Source: Myceligenerans salitolerans (lineage in GTDB: Bacteria > Actinomycetota > Actinomycetes > Actinomycetales > Cellulomonadaceae). Taken from it: a stretch of 64,000 nucleotides of DNA. The notes beneath the pieces were generated by a model, which was given only the letters and a program-made list of their open reading frames with translations, was not told the origin of the DNA and did not search any database. The translations under genes and the position numbers were made by a program. Positions 35,386 through 43,207 of this stretch are shown here, piece after piece; within the stretch, counting starts at the first letter, position 1; each line of letters opens with the position of its first letter. The stretch lies in contig NZ_JAFMPK010000027.1 of assembly GCF_017349295.1 (NCBI RefSeq), forward strand, positions 124,001 through 188,000, written 5' to 3'.

Positions 35386-37118
35386 CGAAGTGCCTCCTCG
35401 TCCGCGCGGTGTGCCCACTGCGCGAAGGTCTCGTCACCCTCGCGCTCCTTCTCGAACTGGCGCGTGACGCGCTCCACGTAGTCCGCGATGCCGTCGGCGG
35501 TCACCTTGAGGCCGCGCACCGTCCGGCCCAGGCCGGCCTCGTCGCGCTCCTTCGAGGCGAGCCCACCGCCCAGGTGCACCTGGTAGCCGGGCACCTGGTT
35601 GCCGTCGTCGTCCATCACGAGCTGGCCCTTGAGGCCGATGTCCGCCGTCTGGATGCGCGCGCACGAGTTGGGGCAGCCGTTGATGTTCAGACTGATCGGC
35701 TTCAGCCGCGACATGTCCCCGAGCCGCTCCTCGAGCTGGTCGATGGCGATCGCCGCGTTCTGCTTCGTCTCGACGATCGCCAGCTTGCAGTACTCGATGC
35801 CGGTGCACGCGATCGTACGGCGGCGGAACTCGCTGGGTCGCGTGTGCAGGCCGATCTCGCGCAGTTCCTTGGCCAGCGCCTTGACCTCCTCGCCCGGCAC
35901 GTCCAGCACCAGGAGCTTCTGGTGCGGGGTGAGCCGGACGCGCTCACTGCCGTGCGCCTCGGCGAGGTCCGCGACGCGGGCGAGGATGTCACCCGACACG
36001 CGCCCCACCGTCGGCGCGACCCCGATGAAGAACGTGCCGCCCTTCTGCGGGTGCACGCCGACGTGGTCGTTGTCCGACGACGGCGCGGGCGGCTCGACGC
36101 CGTCCGGCAGCTCGTACCCGAGGTACTCGTCCTGCAGCACCTGGCGGAACTTCTCCGTGCCCCAGTCCTTGAGCAGGAACTTCAGGCGGGCCTTGTTGCG
36201 CAGGCGGCGGTAGCCGTAGTCACGGAAGATCCGCACCACGCCGTGCCACACGTCCGGGGCCTGCTCCTCGGTGACGAAGACACCGAGGCGCTCCGCGAGC
36301 CGCGGGGCGGTCGAGAGGCCGCCGCCCACCCACAGGTCGTAGCCGATGCCGAGCTCGGGGTGCTCGACCGCGACGAACGAGATGTCGTTGATCTCGTGCA
36401 CCACGTCCTGGCTGGGATGACCGGTGATGGCCGACTTGAACTTGCGTGGCAGGTTCGCCAGCGACGGGTCGCCGATGAAGCGCTCCTGGATCCGCTCGAT
36501 CACCGGCGTCGGGTCGATGAGCTCGTCCGTGGCGATGCCGGCCACCGGGCTGCCGAGGATGACGCGGGGGCAGTCGCCGCACGCCTCGGTGGTGGACAGG
36601 CCCACGGACTCCAGGCGGCGCCAGATCTCCGGGACGTTCTCCACCTCCACCCAGTGCAGCTGGATGTTCTGCCGGTCGGTGATGTCGGCCGAGCCGCGGC
36701 CGAAGTCCTTGCTGATCTGAGCGATGGTGCGCAGCTGGGTGGTGCTGAGGGCGCCGCCGTCGACCCGCACGCGGAGCATGAAGTAGCGGTCCTCGAGCTC
36801 GTGCGGCTCCAGGGTGGCGGTCCTGCCGCCGTCGATCCCGGGCTTGCGCTGGGTGTACAGACCCCACCAGCGGAAGCGTCCGTGCAGGTCGTCGTCGGTG
36901 ATGGCGTCGAAGCCCTCGCGGGCGTAGACCTGCTCGATGCGCTCGCGCACCTGGAGCGGCGCCGACTCCTGCTTGAACTCCTCGTTGTGGTTCAGCGGCG
37001 TGGTGCCGTCGATCTTCCACTGACCGTTGGGGCGGGCCTTGCGGGCCGGACGGGCGGTACCGGTGGCCGCGTCCGAGGGGGTCGGCCGCGCGGAGGCGTG
37101 CTCGGGTGCCTGAGTCAT
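35382..37118 (-). CDS. sir: Ferredoxin-dependent sulfite reductase (nitrite/sulfite reductase family)
   Basis: Reduces sulfite to sulfide with six electrons from ferredoxin, using siroheme and a 4Fe-4S cluster. It has 578 residues. Ferrodoxin-like half-domains alternate: GRFRWWGLYTQRKPGIDGG, RQNIQLHWVEVENVPEIW, TEACGDCPRVILGSPVAG, then IACTGIEYCKLAIVETK and LNINGCPNSCARIQTADIG, where the last two supply the four cluster/siroheme Cys. It is closer to actinobacterial NirA/SirA than to the NADPH-linked CysI. The start ATG 37118 has AAGGATC upstream. First structural gene of the sir-cysH-cysG operon, preceded by a Cys-containing leader ORF and hairpin (37161-37252). Confidence 0.95.
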   Translation of the reverse strand: MTQAPEHASARPTPSDAATGTARPARKARPNGQWKIDGTTPLNHNEEFKQESAPLQVRERIEQVYAREGFDAITDDDLHGRFRWWGLYTQRKPGIDGGRTATLEPHELEDRYFMLRVRVDGGALSTTQLRTIAQISKDFGRGSADITDRQNIQLHWVEVENVPEIWRRLESVGLSTTEACGDCPRVILGSPVAGIATDELIDPTPVIERIQERFIGDPSLANLPRKFKSAITGHPSQDVVHEINDISFVAVEHPELGIGYDLWVGGGLSTAPRLAERLGVFVTEEQAPDVWHGVVRIFRDYGYRRLRNKARLKFLLKDWGTEKFRQVLQDEYLGYELPDGVEPPAPSSDNDHVGVHPQKGGTFFIGVAPTVGRVSGDILARVADLAEAHGSERVRLTPHQKLLVLDVPGEEVKALAKELREIGLHTRPSEFRRRTIACTGIEYCKLAIVETKQNAAIAIDQLEERLGDMSRLKPISLNINGCPNSCARIQTADIGLKGQLVMDDDGNQVPGYQVHLGGGLASKERDEAGLGRTVRGLKVTADGIADYVERVTRQFEKEREGDETFAQWAHRADEEALR

Positions 37119-37160
37119 GTGAAGGTGATCCTTGTCCGTCGTTCGCTGGTCGGTCGGGGC

Positions 37161-37220
37161 GGCGTACGACGGCAGGAGGATCAGCCGTCCCGAGAGGGGC
37201 GTCGATCGCCGGCGTACGCC
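37161..37220 (-). promoter_or_regulatory. Candidate attenuator hairpin in the leader of the sulfur operon
   Basis: Arms 37208-37220 (GGCGTACGCCGGC on the minus strand) and 37161-37173 (GCCGTCGTACGCC) match at 12 of 13 positions, with a 34-nt loop. The upstream arm lies within the leader ORF, a few codons after its two Cys codons; the downstream arm lies between the leader stop and the sir start. A ribosome pausing at the Cys codons would cover part of the upstream arm. Cys-responsive leader ORFs upstream of sulfur operons are described in mycobacteria. Confidence 0.45.
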
Positions 37221-37252
37221 AGTGGACACGGGCACATTCGCGTGCCGCGCAT
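37181..37252 (-). CDS. Putative leader peptide with Cys-Pro-Cys-Pro, upstream of sir-cysH-cysG
   Basis: A 23-codon open frame, MRGTRMCPCPLAYAGD and then a polar tail ending RDG, 62 bp upstream of the sulfite reductase ATG. GAGGAG is immediately before the first ATG and about 13 nt before the second ATG at 37237, so the exact start is open. Its two Cys codons (TGC, TGT) are separated by one Pro codon at 37226-37234. The position, the Cys content and the overlapping hairpin fit a translation attenuator that senses Cys-tRNA. It could also be a chance ORF in high-GC DNA; codon-level conservation in relatives would decide. Confidence 0.45.
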   Translation of the reverse strand: MRGTRMCPCPLAYAGDRRPSRDG

Positions 37253-37286
37253 CTCCTCGGGGCGCATCGACCGGATCACGTCACCG

Positions 37287-37292
37287 ACAGTA
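37287..37292 (-). promoter_or_regulatory. Candidate -10 of the sulfur operon
   Basis: TACTGT on the minus strand would give a start near 37280 and a leader of about 160 nt that carries the short ORF and hairpin. TTACGC 17 nt upstream is a poor -35. Confidence 0.3.
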
Positions 37293-37322
37293 ACCAGCCG
37301 GGATGGTGTGCGTAATCCCCTT

Positions 37323-37347
37323 CTCACATCGTGGATACCGATGTGAG
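37323..37347. promoter_or_regulatory. Inverted repeat between divergent sir operon and small membrane protein gene
   Basis: CTCACATCG (37323-37331) and CGATGTGAG (37339-37347) form a perfect 9-bp inverted repeat with a 7-bp spacer, with no T-run. It lies 45-65 bp upstream of the likely start of the sulfur transcript. The geometry suits a dimeric GntR- or Crp-type regulator; which protein binds is unknown. Confidence 0.45.
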
Positions 37348-37395
37348 CCATCGATCATGTCGATGTCTCGTGCATCGCGCCCGGAACGGCGGGGA

Positions 37396-37401
37396 TAAGC
37401 T
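37396..37401 (+). promoter_or_regulatory. -10 element for the small membrane protein gene (leaderless)
   Basis: TAAGCT followed by 7 nt and ATG 37409. Confidence 0.45.
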
Positions 37402-37408
37402 GCCGGAC

Positions 37409-37759
37409 ATGGAGTTTCTCTACGACGTCTTCGTGTTCGTGCACTTCGCGAGCTGGGCCCTGGTGTTCGGCGGCACCATCGCATCGATGCGCAGCAAGGC
37501 GCTCTACAGGGCGGTCTCGCACGGAGCCTGGGGCGCCCTGGTGGCCGGCGTCGTCATGGTCGGCATCGACGAGATGGCGGACCTGGGCCACACCGAAGGG
37601 CTGATGGCCAAGATCGGCGTGAAGCTGGTCGTCGCGCTCGCCGTCGCGGTCGTCGCCCAGCTCGCGGTGCGCAAGGGCGAGAACGTCTCCCAGGGCCTCA
37701 AGGGCGCGATCCTCGGTCTGACCCTGGTCAACATCCTGGTCGCGGTCTTCTGGCACTGA
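37409..37759 (+). CDS. Small four-helix membrane protein, function unknown
   Basis: 116 residues with about four hydrophobic segments: YDVFVFVHFASWALVFGGTI, ALVAGVVMVGIDEM, KLVVALAVAVVAQLAV and GAILGLTLVNILVAVFW. Charged residues are confined to short loops. I do not recognise a catalytic motif; the pattern resembles small integral membrane proteins of unknown function in Actinobacteria. His12 and Trp17 in the first helix, and Asp/Glu in GIDEMADL, could be functional. The ATG at 37409 is supported by the TAAGCT element. Divergent from the sulfur operon, convergent with the serine hydrolase (18 bp gap). A link to sulfur metabolism is not shown. Confidence 0.7.
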   Translation: MEFLYDVFVFVHFASWALVFGGTIASMRSKALYRAVSHGAWGALVAGVVMVGIDEMADLGHTEGLMAKIGVKLVVALAVAVVAQLAVRKGENVSQGLKGAILGLTLVNILVAVFWH

Positions 37760-37777
37760 GGACGCCCGCGCGCCCTG

Positions 37778-39100
37778 TCAGCAGGTCGCCAGCAGCATCG
37801 GCGTCAGGAGCACGCCGAGGTCGTACAACGGGGCCTCGCCGCCGCTAATGTCGCGGGCGTTGACGCCCAGGGTGATCTGGCGCTCGCCGTCGAGCGAGGA
37901 CCAGTTGATGCTCACCGTCCCGTACGCGGCGCCGTCGTGCCCGTACAGGAACTCGCCCGGCTCGCAGGGGTCGGGGACGCGGTAGACGCCGAGCCCGTAC
38001 TCGATGGTGCCGCCGAACAGGGTGCCGCGTGGCGTGACCATGTCCTCGACCGTCTCCGACGACACCAGCCGCCCCGAGAACAGCGCCTCGTTCAGCCGGT
38101 TCAGGTCCCGCGTCCCGGCCGTGGCCGCACCCGCGGCGGCGAACATCGTCGGGTCCCACTCGTCCAGCGACTCCCAGCCGCCTTCCTCGCCGGCGTACGC
38201 CGCACCCACCATGAAGGGGCCGCGGACACCGGGCTCCTCCGGGTAGCCGGCGTGCCACATCCCGGCCGGGAGGAAGACGCGCCACGTCAGCAGCTTGTCG
38301 AGCGGCCACCCGGTCTCCTCCTCGAGCATCAGCCCGAGCAGCACGTAGCCCGCGTTCGAGTAGGCCCCGTCCGTTCCGGGCTCGAAGTCCCACGGCAGGT
38401 TCCCGATCGTGGTCAGGTGGTCGTCGATCGTGTACCGCTGCTCGAGCGCGTCGAGGAAGTCCTCCCACGACTCCAGGTCGGAGACGCGATCGATGATCAT
38501 CTGCTGGATGTGCAGCGCCGGCGCACCCGAACGGTGGCTCATCAGCTGCTCGACGGTCACGACACCGGCGATCTCGGCCGGGAGCACTCCCGGCAGCACG
38601 TCCTCGACGGTGGTGTCGAGGGTCCACCGGCCGCGCTCCACCTCCTGCATCACCAGCGTGGCCACCATGGTCTTGGTGTTGCTCGCCACGCGGAAACGGT
38701 CGTACGCCCTCGCCGGGGCGTTCCCGCCGAGCTCGCGCAGCCCGGCAGCACCCGTCCAGCGCACGCCCGGCGCCTCCACGCGGGCGGTGGCACCCAGGGC
38801 GCCGTCGGCCACCACGGCCGCGACCGCGTCGTCGAGCGCCTCGTCCACGTCGTCCGACGCGGGGCCGGGCTCGGCGCCACGGGTCCGCGGCCCGGCCGTC
38901 CGGGCGTCCTGGATCCGCTTCGCCTCGGCGACCGCGTCGTCGATCTCGGCGACGAGCCGTTCCCGTCCGTCCGGCTCCGGAGCCGACGGCGCCGGCGCTG
39001 CCGCGGCCACGCCCGCGGCCGGGACCGTCACCGCGAGCAGCGCGCCCGCGAGAATCCGCACGCCCCGGCGGGAGCGGGACATCCTTGCTGTTCGGGTCAT
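37778..39100 (-). CDS. Secreted serine hydrolase (beta-lactamase / D-Ala-D-Ala carboxypeptidase family, class C fold)
   Basis: 440 residues. A signal peptide (Arg-rich start, hydrophobic stretch at about 15-35) is followed by a Pro/Ala linker. The catalytic S-x-x-K is SNTK (140-143), the Y-x-N is YSN (247-249), and the third motif is HDG in YGHDGAAYG near residue 405, in place of KTG, typical of the beta-lactamase-related hydrolase family. It probably acts on peptidoglycan peptides or small esters in the cell envelope. GGAGGAGAAC precedes the ATG at 39100. A long helical Asp/Ala-rich stretch (45-100) lies before the catalytic domain. Antibiotic resistance is not indicated. Confidence 0.88.
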   Translation of the reverse strand: MTRTARMSRSRRGVRILAGALLAVTVPAAGVAAAAPAPSAPEPDGRERLVAEIDDAVAEAKRIQDARTAGPRTRGAEPGPASDDVDEALDDAVAAVVADGALGATARVEAPGVRWTGAAGLRELGGNAPARAYDRFRVASNTKTMVATLVMQEVERGRWTLDTTVEDVLPGVLPAEIAGVVTVEQLMSHRSGAPALHIQQMIIDRVSDLESWEDFLDALEQRYTIDDHLTTIGNLPWDFEPGTDGAYSNAGYVLLGLMLEEETGWPLDKLLTWRVFLPAGMWHAGYPEEPGVRGPFMVGAAYAGEEGGWESLDEWDPTMFAAAGAATAGTRDLNRLNEALFSGRLVSSETVEDMVTPRGTLFGGTIEYGLGVYRVPDPCEPGEFLYGHDGAAYGTVSINWSSLDGERQITLGVNARDISGGEAPLYDLGVLLTPMLLATC

Positions 39101-39170
39101 GTTCTCCTCCTTCGCTCGCGACCATCGTCACGGCGGACGACGGCGTGACGGATCCGCCGCCGGGAGGACA

Positions 39171-40331
39171 TCACCGGGAGGCGGTCTCCTCCCCGGGACG
39201 GAGGCCGAGGACCACACGTGCCATCCGGGCACGGTACTGCTCCACGCCGAAGCGCTCCTGGGCGTCCTTGCGGCCGGCCGCGGCGAGCGCGGCGGCCCGC
39301 TCCGGGTCGTCGAGCAGTTCCGCGACCGCCCGCGCGAGAGCGGCGGGGTCGCCGGGCGGGACACCGATCCCGGTCTCGCCGTCGCGCACGATCTCCGCCA
39401 GGCCCTGTGTGCGGCTCGCGACGAGGGGCCGTTCGGCGCTCAGCGCCTGGACCGCGACGTTCCCGAAGGGCTCGACGCGCGAGGGCACCACGACGACGTC
39501 GGCCCGGGCGAACCACTCCCACGGGTCGGCGTAGCCGACGAAGTCGACGGCGCCGGCGAGGTCGGGACGTGCCGCCCGCGACCGGAGCTCGTCCTCGAAC
39601 CACTCGTAGCCCGTGAACGCCGTACCGCACAGGGTCAGCCGGACGTCGCGGCCGCCCTCCCGCAGCCTGCCCACGGCGTCCAGCGCGACGTCCGTCCCCT
39701 TGCGAGGGCTGAGCCGCCCGACGAGGACGACCCGCGCGGGCCGGGACGCCGAACCGTCCGCGGGCGCATCGGCCCTGCCGGTACGGTCGGGCACGGGCAC
39801 GCCGTTGTAGATCACCTGGGTCCGGCGCCGGAGCAGGGGCACGGCACCGACGACGACGTCGCGGGCCGACGCCGAGTTCACCACCACGTCCCGGGCGAGC
39901 AGCAGCGGCGCGTTGAGGCCGATCCGCAGGGGAAGCGCGGCGTCCGCCTCCGCCTCGTGCACGTGACACACGGGTGCGACCCGGGCCCACCGCGCGGCGA
40001 CGAGCCAGGCGGGAATGGTCACGGTGTTCACCACCACCGTGTGTGGCCGATGACGTCGGACGATGCGTACCATGCGCGGGGCCGCCCGCAGGGTGTGCGC
40101 GAGGAGTCCGACGATCCCGCGAGGGCTCAGGACGGCCTTGCGCAGCACCGGCATGTCGACGATCTCGACGCCGGCGCCCGCGCCCAGCAGTTCCTTGACG
40201 AGCGGCCCTTCGTGCGGAAGCGCGACGACGACTTCCGCTCCGGCCTCCCTGAGGGCTGTCGCGGTCTCGACCAGCTGCAGGTCGGACCCGTACAACTCGG
40301 CGGACGCGTGGGCAAGAAGGACCGTCGTCAT
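39171..40331 (-). CDS. Glycosyltransferase family 4
   Basis: 386 residues, GT-B fold. The N-terminal half begins TTVLLAHASAELYGSDLQLV, with the Gly-rich loop that contacts the donor, and has PHTVVVNTVTIPAWL and VCHVHEAEADAAL. The C-terminal half has VVLVGRLSPRKGTDVALDAV and VVVPSRVEPFGNVAVQALSA, the E..FG..E-like motif that binds nucleotide sugar. It is divergent from the priming phosphoglycosyl transferase (40585), across a 253-bp intergenic region, so it probably serves the same exopolysaccharide. ATG 40331 has only a weak CAGG upstream. The sugar specificity is unknown. Confidence 0.88.
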   Translation of the reverse strand: MTTVLLAHASAELYGSDLQLVETATALREAGAEVVVALPHEGPLVKELLGAGAGVEIVDMPVLRKAVLSPRGIVGLLAHTLRAAPRMVRIVRRHRPHTVVVNTVTIPAWLVAARWARVAPVCHVHEAEADAALPLRIGLNAPLLLARDVVVNSASARDVVVGAVPLLRRRTQVIYNGVPVPDRTGRADAPADGSASRPARVVLVGRLSPRKGTDVALDAVGRLREGGRDVRLTLCGTAFTGYEWFEDELRSRAARPDLAGAVDFVGYADPWEWFARADVVVVPSRVEPFGNVAVQALSAERPLVASRTQGLAEIVRDGETGIGVPPGDPAALARAVAELLDDPERAAALAAAGRKDAQERFGVEQYRARMARVVLGLRPGEETASR

Positions 40332-40584
40332 GCCTGAACTGTGCCATCCCGCCGCGGCTGCGCGCCCCTCAGGCCGGGCCGGAGGCCTCCGCCGGGGGCT
40401 CGACACGCCAATCACGAAACGCGGTATATCGGATGAAATCACGGGTGAACTTGCGATGAACGACGAGCAAGAGGGCACTTTCCGATTTACCGTGATCAGT
40501 GCCCCGCCTCCGCCGGGGCACTCCACCTCGCCCGGAACACCATGACCGGCACCGCTCACCGATGAATCTGAGGGGAAATCGCGC
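40332..40584. promoter_or_regulatory. Divergent promoter region of GT4 and priming transferase genes
   Basis: 253 bp without a convincing long gene. The part at 40410-40500 is much richer in AT than the flanks and contains TATATC/GATATA at 40425-40430, usable as a -10 on either strand. It also holds a 29-codon ORF (40456-40545) and a strong hairpin (40498-40522). Confidence 0.45.
40498..40522 (+). terminator. Terminator-like hairpin in the leader of the priming transferase gene
   Basis: A perfect 9-bp inverted repeat AGTGCCCCG / CGGGGCACT with a 7-nt loop, ending 62 bp before the GTG start. There is no T-run. It lies downstream of the likely promoter, so it may attenuate transcription of the exopolysaccharide gene. 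Confidence 0.4.
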
Positions 40585-42108
40585 GTGACGACAGAGGCCG
40601 TGATGGCCGGGGCCCCAGCCGTATCCGCCGGCAGCACGACAACCCAGCACGAGGCCGCCCCCGGCTCCCTGCCCGCAGCCGCCGCCGACCTCCGGTCCGT
40701 ACCGGTCCGGTGGTGGTCGCGGCATCGCGTGCTGGTCCGGCTGACCGACGCCCTCGTCGTGGTCGGCGCGGCGCTCGTCGCCTCACTGGTGCACCTCGCG
40801 CGCCCGGTCGGCGAGGCGCACCCCATGACCGCGCCGGTGCTCCTGTCGACGGTGGTCGCCTGGCTGGTCGCGCTGGAGTGGGGCAAGTCCTACGACTGGC
40901 ACCTCTTCGGCGGGGGCATGGCCGAGTACCGACGGGTGCTCGGTGCCACCGGGAAGACGTTCGGCGTCGTGGCGGTCGCCGCCTGGCTCACCGGGCTCAC
41001 GGACGCGCGGGCCGTGGTGCTCGTGACGTTCGTGCTCGGCGTGGCCGGCCTCCTGGCGGCACGGTTCTCCTGGCGCCGCCGGATCCTCCGCCTGCGGGAG
41101 CAGCGCGCGGCCTGCGTCACGGACGTCGTCGCCGTGGGGCACCCGGCGCAGGTGTCCCGGTTCGTCGAGCGGGTCACCGCCGCACCGCACCACGGACTCC
41201 GCGTGGTCGGGGCGTGCGTCCCCGCCGGAGAGGCCGACGCCGGCGACCTGATCGACGGCGTCCCGGTGCTCGGCGTCCCGGACGAGGCGGGTGAGGCCGC
41301 GGAACGGGCCGGCGCCAGTGCCGTGGTCGTGAGCGGGTCCCACGAGGTCACCTCCGACGTCGTCCGCCGCCTCGGCTGGGCGCTCGAGGAACGCGGCGTC
41401 AGCCTGATGCTCACGACCGAGCTCACGGACATCGCTCCCCCGCGCATCAGCGTGTCCCGGGTTCCGGGGATGTCGCTGCTGCACGTCGACCTCCCGCGGT
41501 TCACGGGGCCCAAGTACGTCGTGAAGCAGGTGATGGACGGCGTGCTGGCTCTCGTCCTGGCCGTGATCGCCGCGCCGCTGATCGGAGTTCTCGCCCTCGC
41601 CGTCGCCCTGACGAGCCGCGGGTCGCCGTTCTACGTCTCCGAGCGCGTGGGGCGGGACGGCCGCATCTTCTCCATGGTCAAGCTCCGGACGATGCACCAG
41701 GACGCCGACCGCCTCGTCCCCATGCTGTCCGCCGTCGACGACGGCGCGGGCGTCCTGTTCAAGATGCGCGAGGACCCGCGTGTCACGTCGATCGGGCGGG
41801 TGCTGCGCCGCTACTCGCTCGACGAGCTGCCGCAGCTCTTCAACGTCCTCGCCGGCCACATGAGCCTGGTCGGCCCGCGCCCGCCGCTCCCGCACGAGGC
41901 CGCCGAGTACGAGGAACGGATGCGCCGCCGCCTGCTGGTCAAGCCGGGCATGACCGGCCTGTGGCAGGTTCGCGGCCGCTCGGACCTGTCCTGGGAGGAG
42001 ACCGTCCGGTGCGACGTGTACTACGCCGAGAACTGGACGCCTCAGCTCGACCTGCTCATCCTCGCGGACACGGCCCGAGCGGTGATCAGCGCGAAGGGCG
42101 CCTACTGA
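40585..42108 (+). CDS. Exopolysaccharide polyprenyl glycosylphosphotransferase (priming transferase, WbaP/WcaJ type)
   Basis: Starts repeat-unit synthesis by moving a sugar-1-phosphate onto undecaprenyl phosphate. It has 507 residues. About four to five N-terminal helices (40-150) are followed by a CoA-binding-like domain (about 170-290). The catalytic bacterial sugar transferase domain runs from about 310: KYVVKQVMDGVLAL (re-entrant helix), SPFYVSERVGRDGRIFSMVK, KLRTMHQDAD, DELPQLFNVLAGHMSLVGPR and LLVKPGMTGLWQVRGRS, all conserved. GAGGGG precedes GTG 40585 by about 10 nt. It probably feeds the Wzx/Wzy genes at 17-30 kb; no second priming transferase is seen in the window. Confidence 0.94.
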   Translation: MTTEAVMAGAPAVSAGSTTTQHEAAPGSLPAAAADLRSVPVRWWSRHRVLVRLTDALVVVGAALVASLVHLARPVGEAHPMTAPVLLSTVVAWLVALEWGKSYDWHLFGGGMAEYRRVLGATGKTFGVVAVAAWLTGLTDARAVVLVTFVLGVAGLLAARFSWRRRILRLREQRAACVTDVVAVGHPAQVSRFVERVTAAPHHGLRVVGACVPAGEADAGDLIDGVPVLGVPDEAGEAAERAGASAVVVSGSHEVTSDVVRRLGWALEERGVSLMLTTELTDIAPPRISVSRVPGMSLLHVDLPRFTGPKYVVKQVMDGVLALVLAVIAAPLIGVLALAVALTSRGSPFYVSERVGRDGRIFSMVKLRTMHQDADRLVPMLSAVDDGAGVLFKMREDPRVTSIGRVLRRYSLDELPQLFNVLAGHMSLVGPRPPLPHEAAEYEERMRRRLLVKPGMTGLWQVRGRSDLSWEETVRCDVYYAENWTPQLDLLILADTARAVISAKGAY

Positions 42109-42127
42109 CGTCCGCTCACGTACGGCC

Positions 42128-42586
42128 TCAGGACCGGCGCAGACGCATCGGGGTGTGCGGGATGCCGTCCTCGAGGAACTCCTCGCCGTCCGGGGCGAAC
42201 CCGAACGTGGCGTACCAGCCCACGAGCGGGGACTGCGCGTCCAGCACGACGTCCCGGCCGTCACCCGCCTCGTCGATGTGCGCGAGCGCGGCACGCATGA
42301 CCTGATCGGCGAGGCGCTTGCCACGGGCCGTGCGGTCCAGGCAGACCCGGCCGACCCGCCAGAGCGCGTCGTCGTCCAGGACACGCGCCGCGCCGAGGAC
42401 CCGGCGGCCGGCGTCGTCCGCGGGGGCGAGCAGGGCCACGTGCGCGGTCGTCGGTTCCGTGTCGCGGCCGTCGAGGTCCGGGTACGGACAGTCCTGCTCG
42501 ACCACGAACACGTCCTGACGCAACCGCCACAGGCCGTAGGCGACGGCGGGCTCCAGCTTGTCGAACGGTGCGACGAGAATCTCCAT
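42128..42586 (-). CDS. GNAT-family N-acetyltransferase, ElaA-like
   Basis: 152 residues. YGLWRLRQDVFVVEQDCPYP and DGRDTEPTTAHVAL match the ElaA branch of the GNAT family almost word for word. The acetyl-CoA loop is WRVGRVCLDRTARGKRLADQV (R-x-x-G-x-G/A variant), with LDAQSPLVGWYATFGFAPDG and HTPMRLRR at the end. The acceptor is unknown. The ATG at 42586 is 30 bp after the DUF456 stop, so the two may be cotranscribed. It is convergent with the priming transferase (19 bp gap). Confidence 0.87.
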   Translation of the reverse strand: MEILVAPFDKLEPAVAYGLWRLRQDVFVVEQDCPYPDLDGRDTEPTTAHVALLAPADDAGRRVLGAARVLDDDALWRVGRVCLDRTARGKRLADQVMRAALAHIDEAGDGRDVVLDAQSPLVGWYATFGFAPDGEEFLEDGIPHTPMRLRRS

Positions 42587-42616
42587 GCGCCTATTCTCGG
42601 GCCGGAGCGGAGTCGC

Positions 42617-43111
42617 TCAGACCAGGAAGAGGCCGACGATCCACGTCGTCGCGGCGGCCAGCGCGCCCAGGAGCTGGATGCCGATCGTCATGGCGCTCGC
42701 CTGCAGGGCGGCGACGGTCGCACGCCAGGCCGTCACCCGGTCACGCCGCCGGATCAGCTCGACCGCGAACACCGCCGCGGCGAAGAACAGGAACAGGCCC
42801 ACCACGGGCACCACGAAGAAGCCCACCACCCCGGCGACACCGCCGATCACGATGGTCGACGTCGGCACCTCGGACCGCTTCATGTGCCCGCCGGCCACGA
42901 CGTACTGCAGCACCTCGGCGATCACGAGGAAGGCCGCCGCGACCGCGAAGACCGTCCACGCCACGGGGCCACCGGTGAGGAACGCCCACACCAGGATCGC
43001 GGCACCGACCAAGATGCTCCCGGGGAGCACCGGGACCACGATCCCGATGAGCCCCACCAGGATGGCGAGCCCGACGAGGGTCTCGGTGATGCCGTCGAAG
43101 TTGACGTCCAC
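42617..43111 (-). CDS. DUF456 family membrane protein
   Basis: 164 residues with about four to five membrane helices. GLAILVGLIGIVVPVLPGSI followed by LVGAAILVWAF is the DUF456 signature, with its conserved PVLPG. The next Gly-rich helices (IGGVAGVVGFFVVPVVGLFL) also match. The GTG at 43111 is chosen because it starts the homology and has AGGAAG upstream; the frame extends to 43198 without similarity. The function is unknown. Located after a response regulator on the same strand with a hairpin between. Confidence 0.85.
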   Translation of the reverse strand: MDVNFDGITETLVGLAILVGLIGIVVPVLPGSILVGAAILVWAFLTGGPVAWTVFAVAAAFLVIAEVLQYVVAGGHMKRSEVPTSTIVIGGVAGVVGFFVVPVVGLFLFFAAAVFAVELIRRRDRVTAWRATVAALQASAMTIGIQLLGALAAATTWIVGLFLV

Positions 43112-43170
43112 GGTTCGGTACTTCCTGTCCGTCGGGGAGGGTGACGGGCTTGAGCGTACCGTCAGTTTTG

Positions 43171-43191
43171 TCCGGAGCTTTGCTCTCCGGA
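43171..43191 (-). terminator. Hairpin after the LiaR-like regulator gene
   Basis: TCCGGAG / CTCCGGA with a 7-nt loop, 17 bp after the regulator stop, no T-run. A moderate candidate. Confidence 0.4.
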
Positions 43192-43207
43192 GCCACACGC
43201 ACCGGCG

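Noticed and set aside
37778-39100. True beta-lactamase conferring resistance
   Set aside because: The third motif is HDG and the flanks are those of general serine hydrolases; nothing indicates resistance or mobility.
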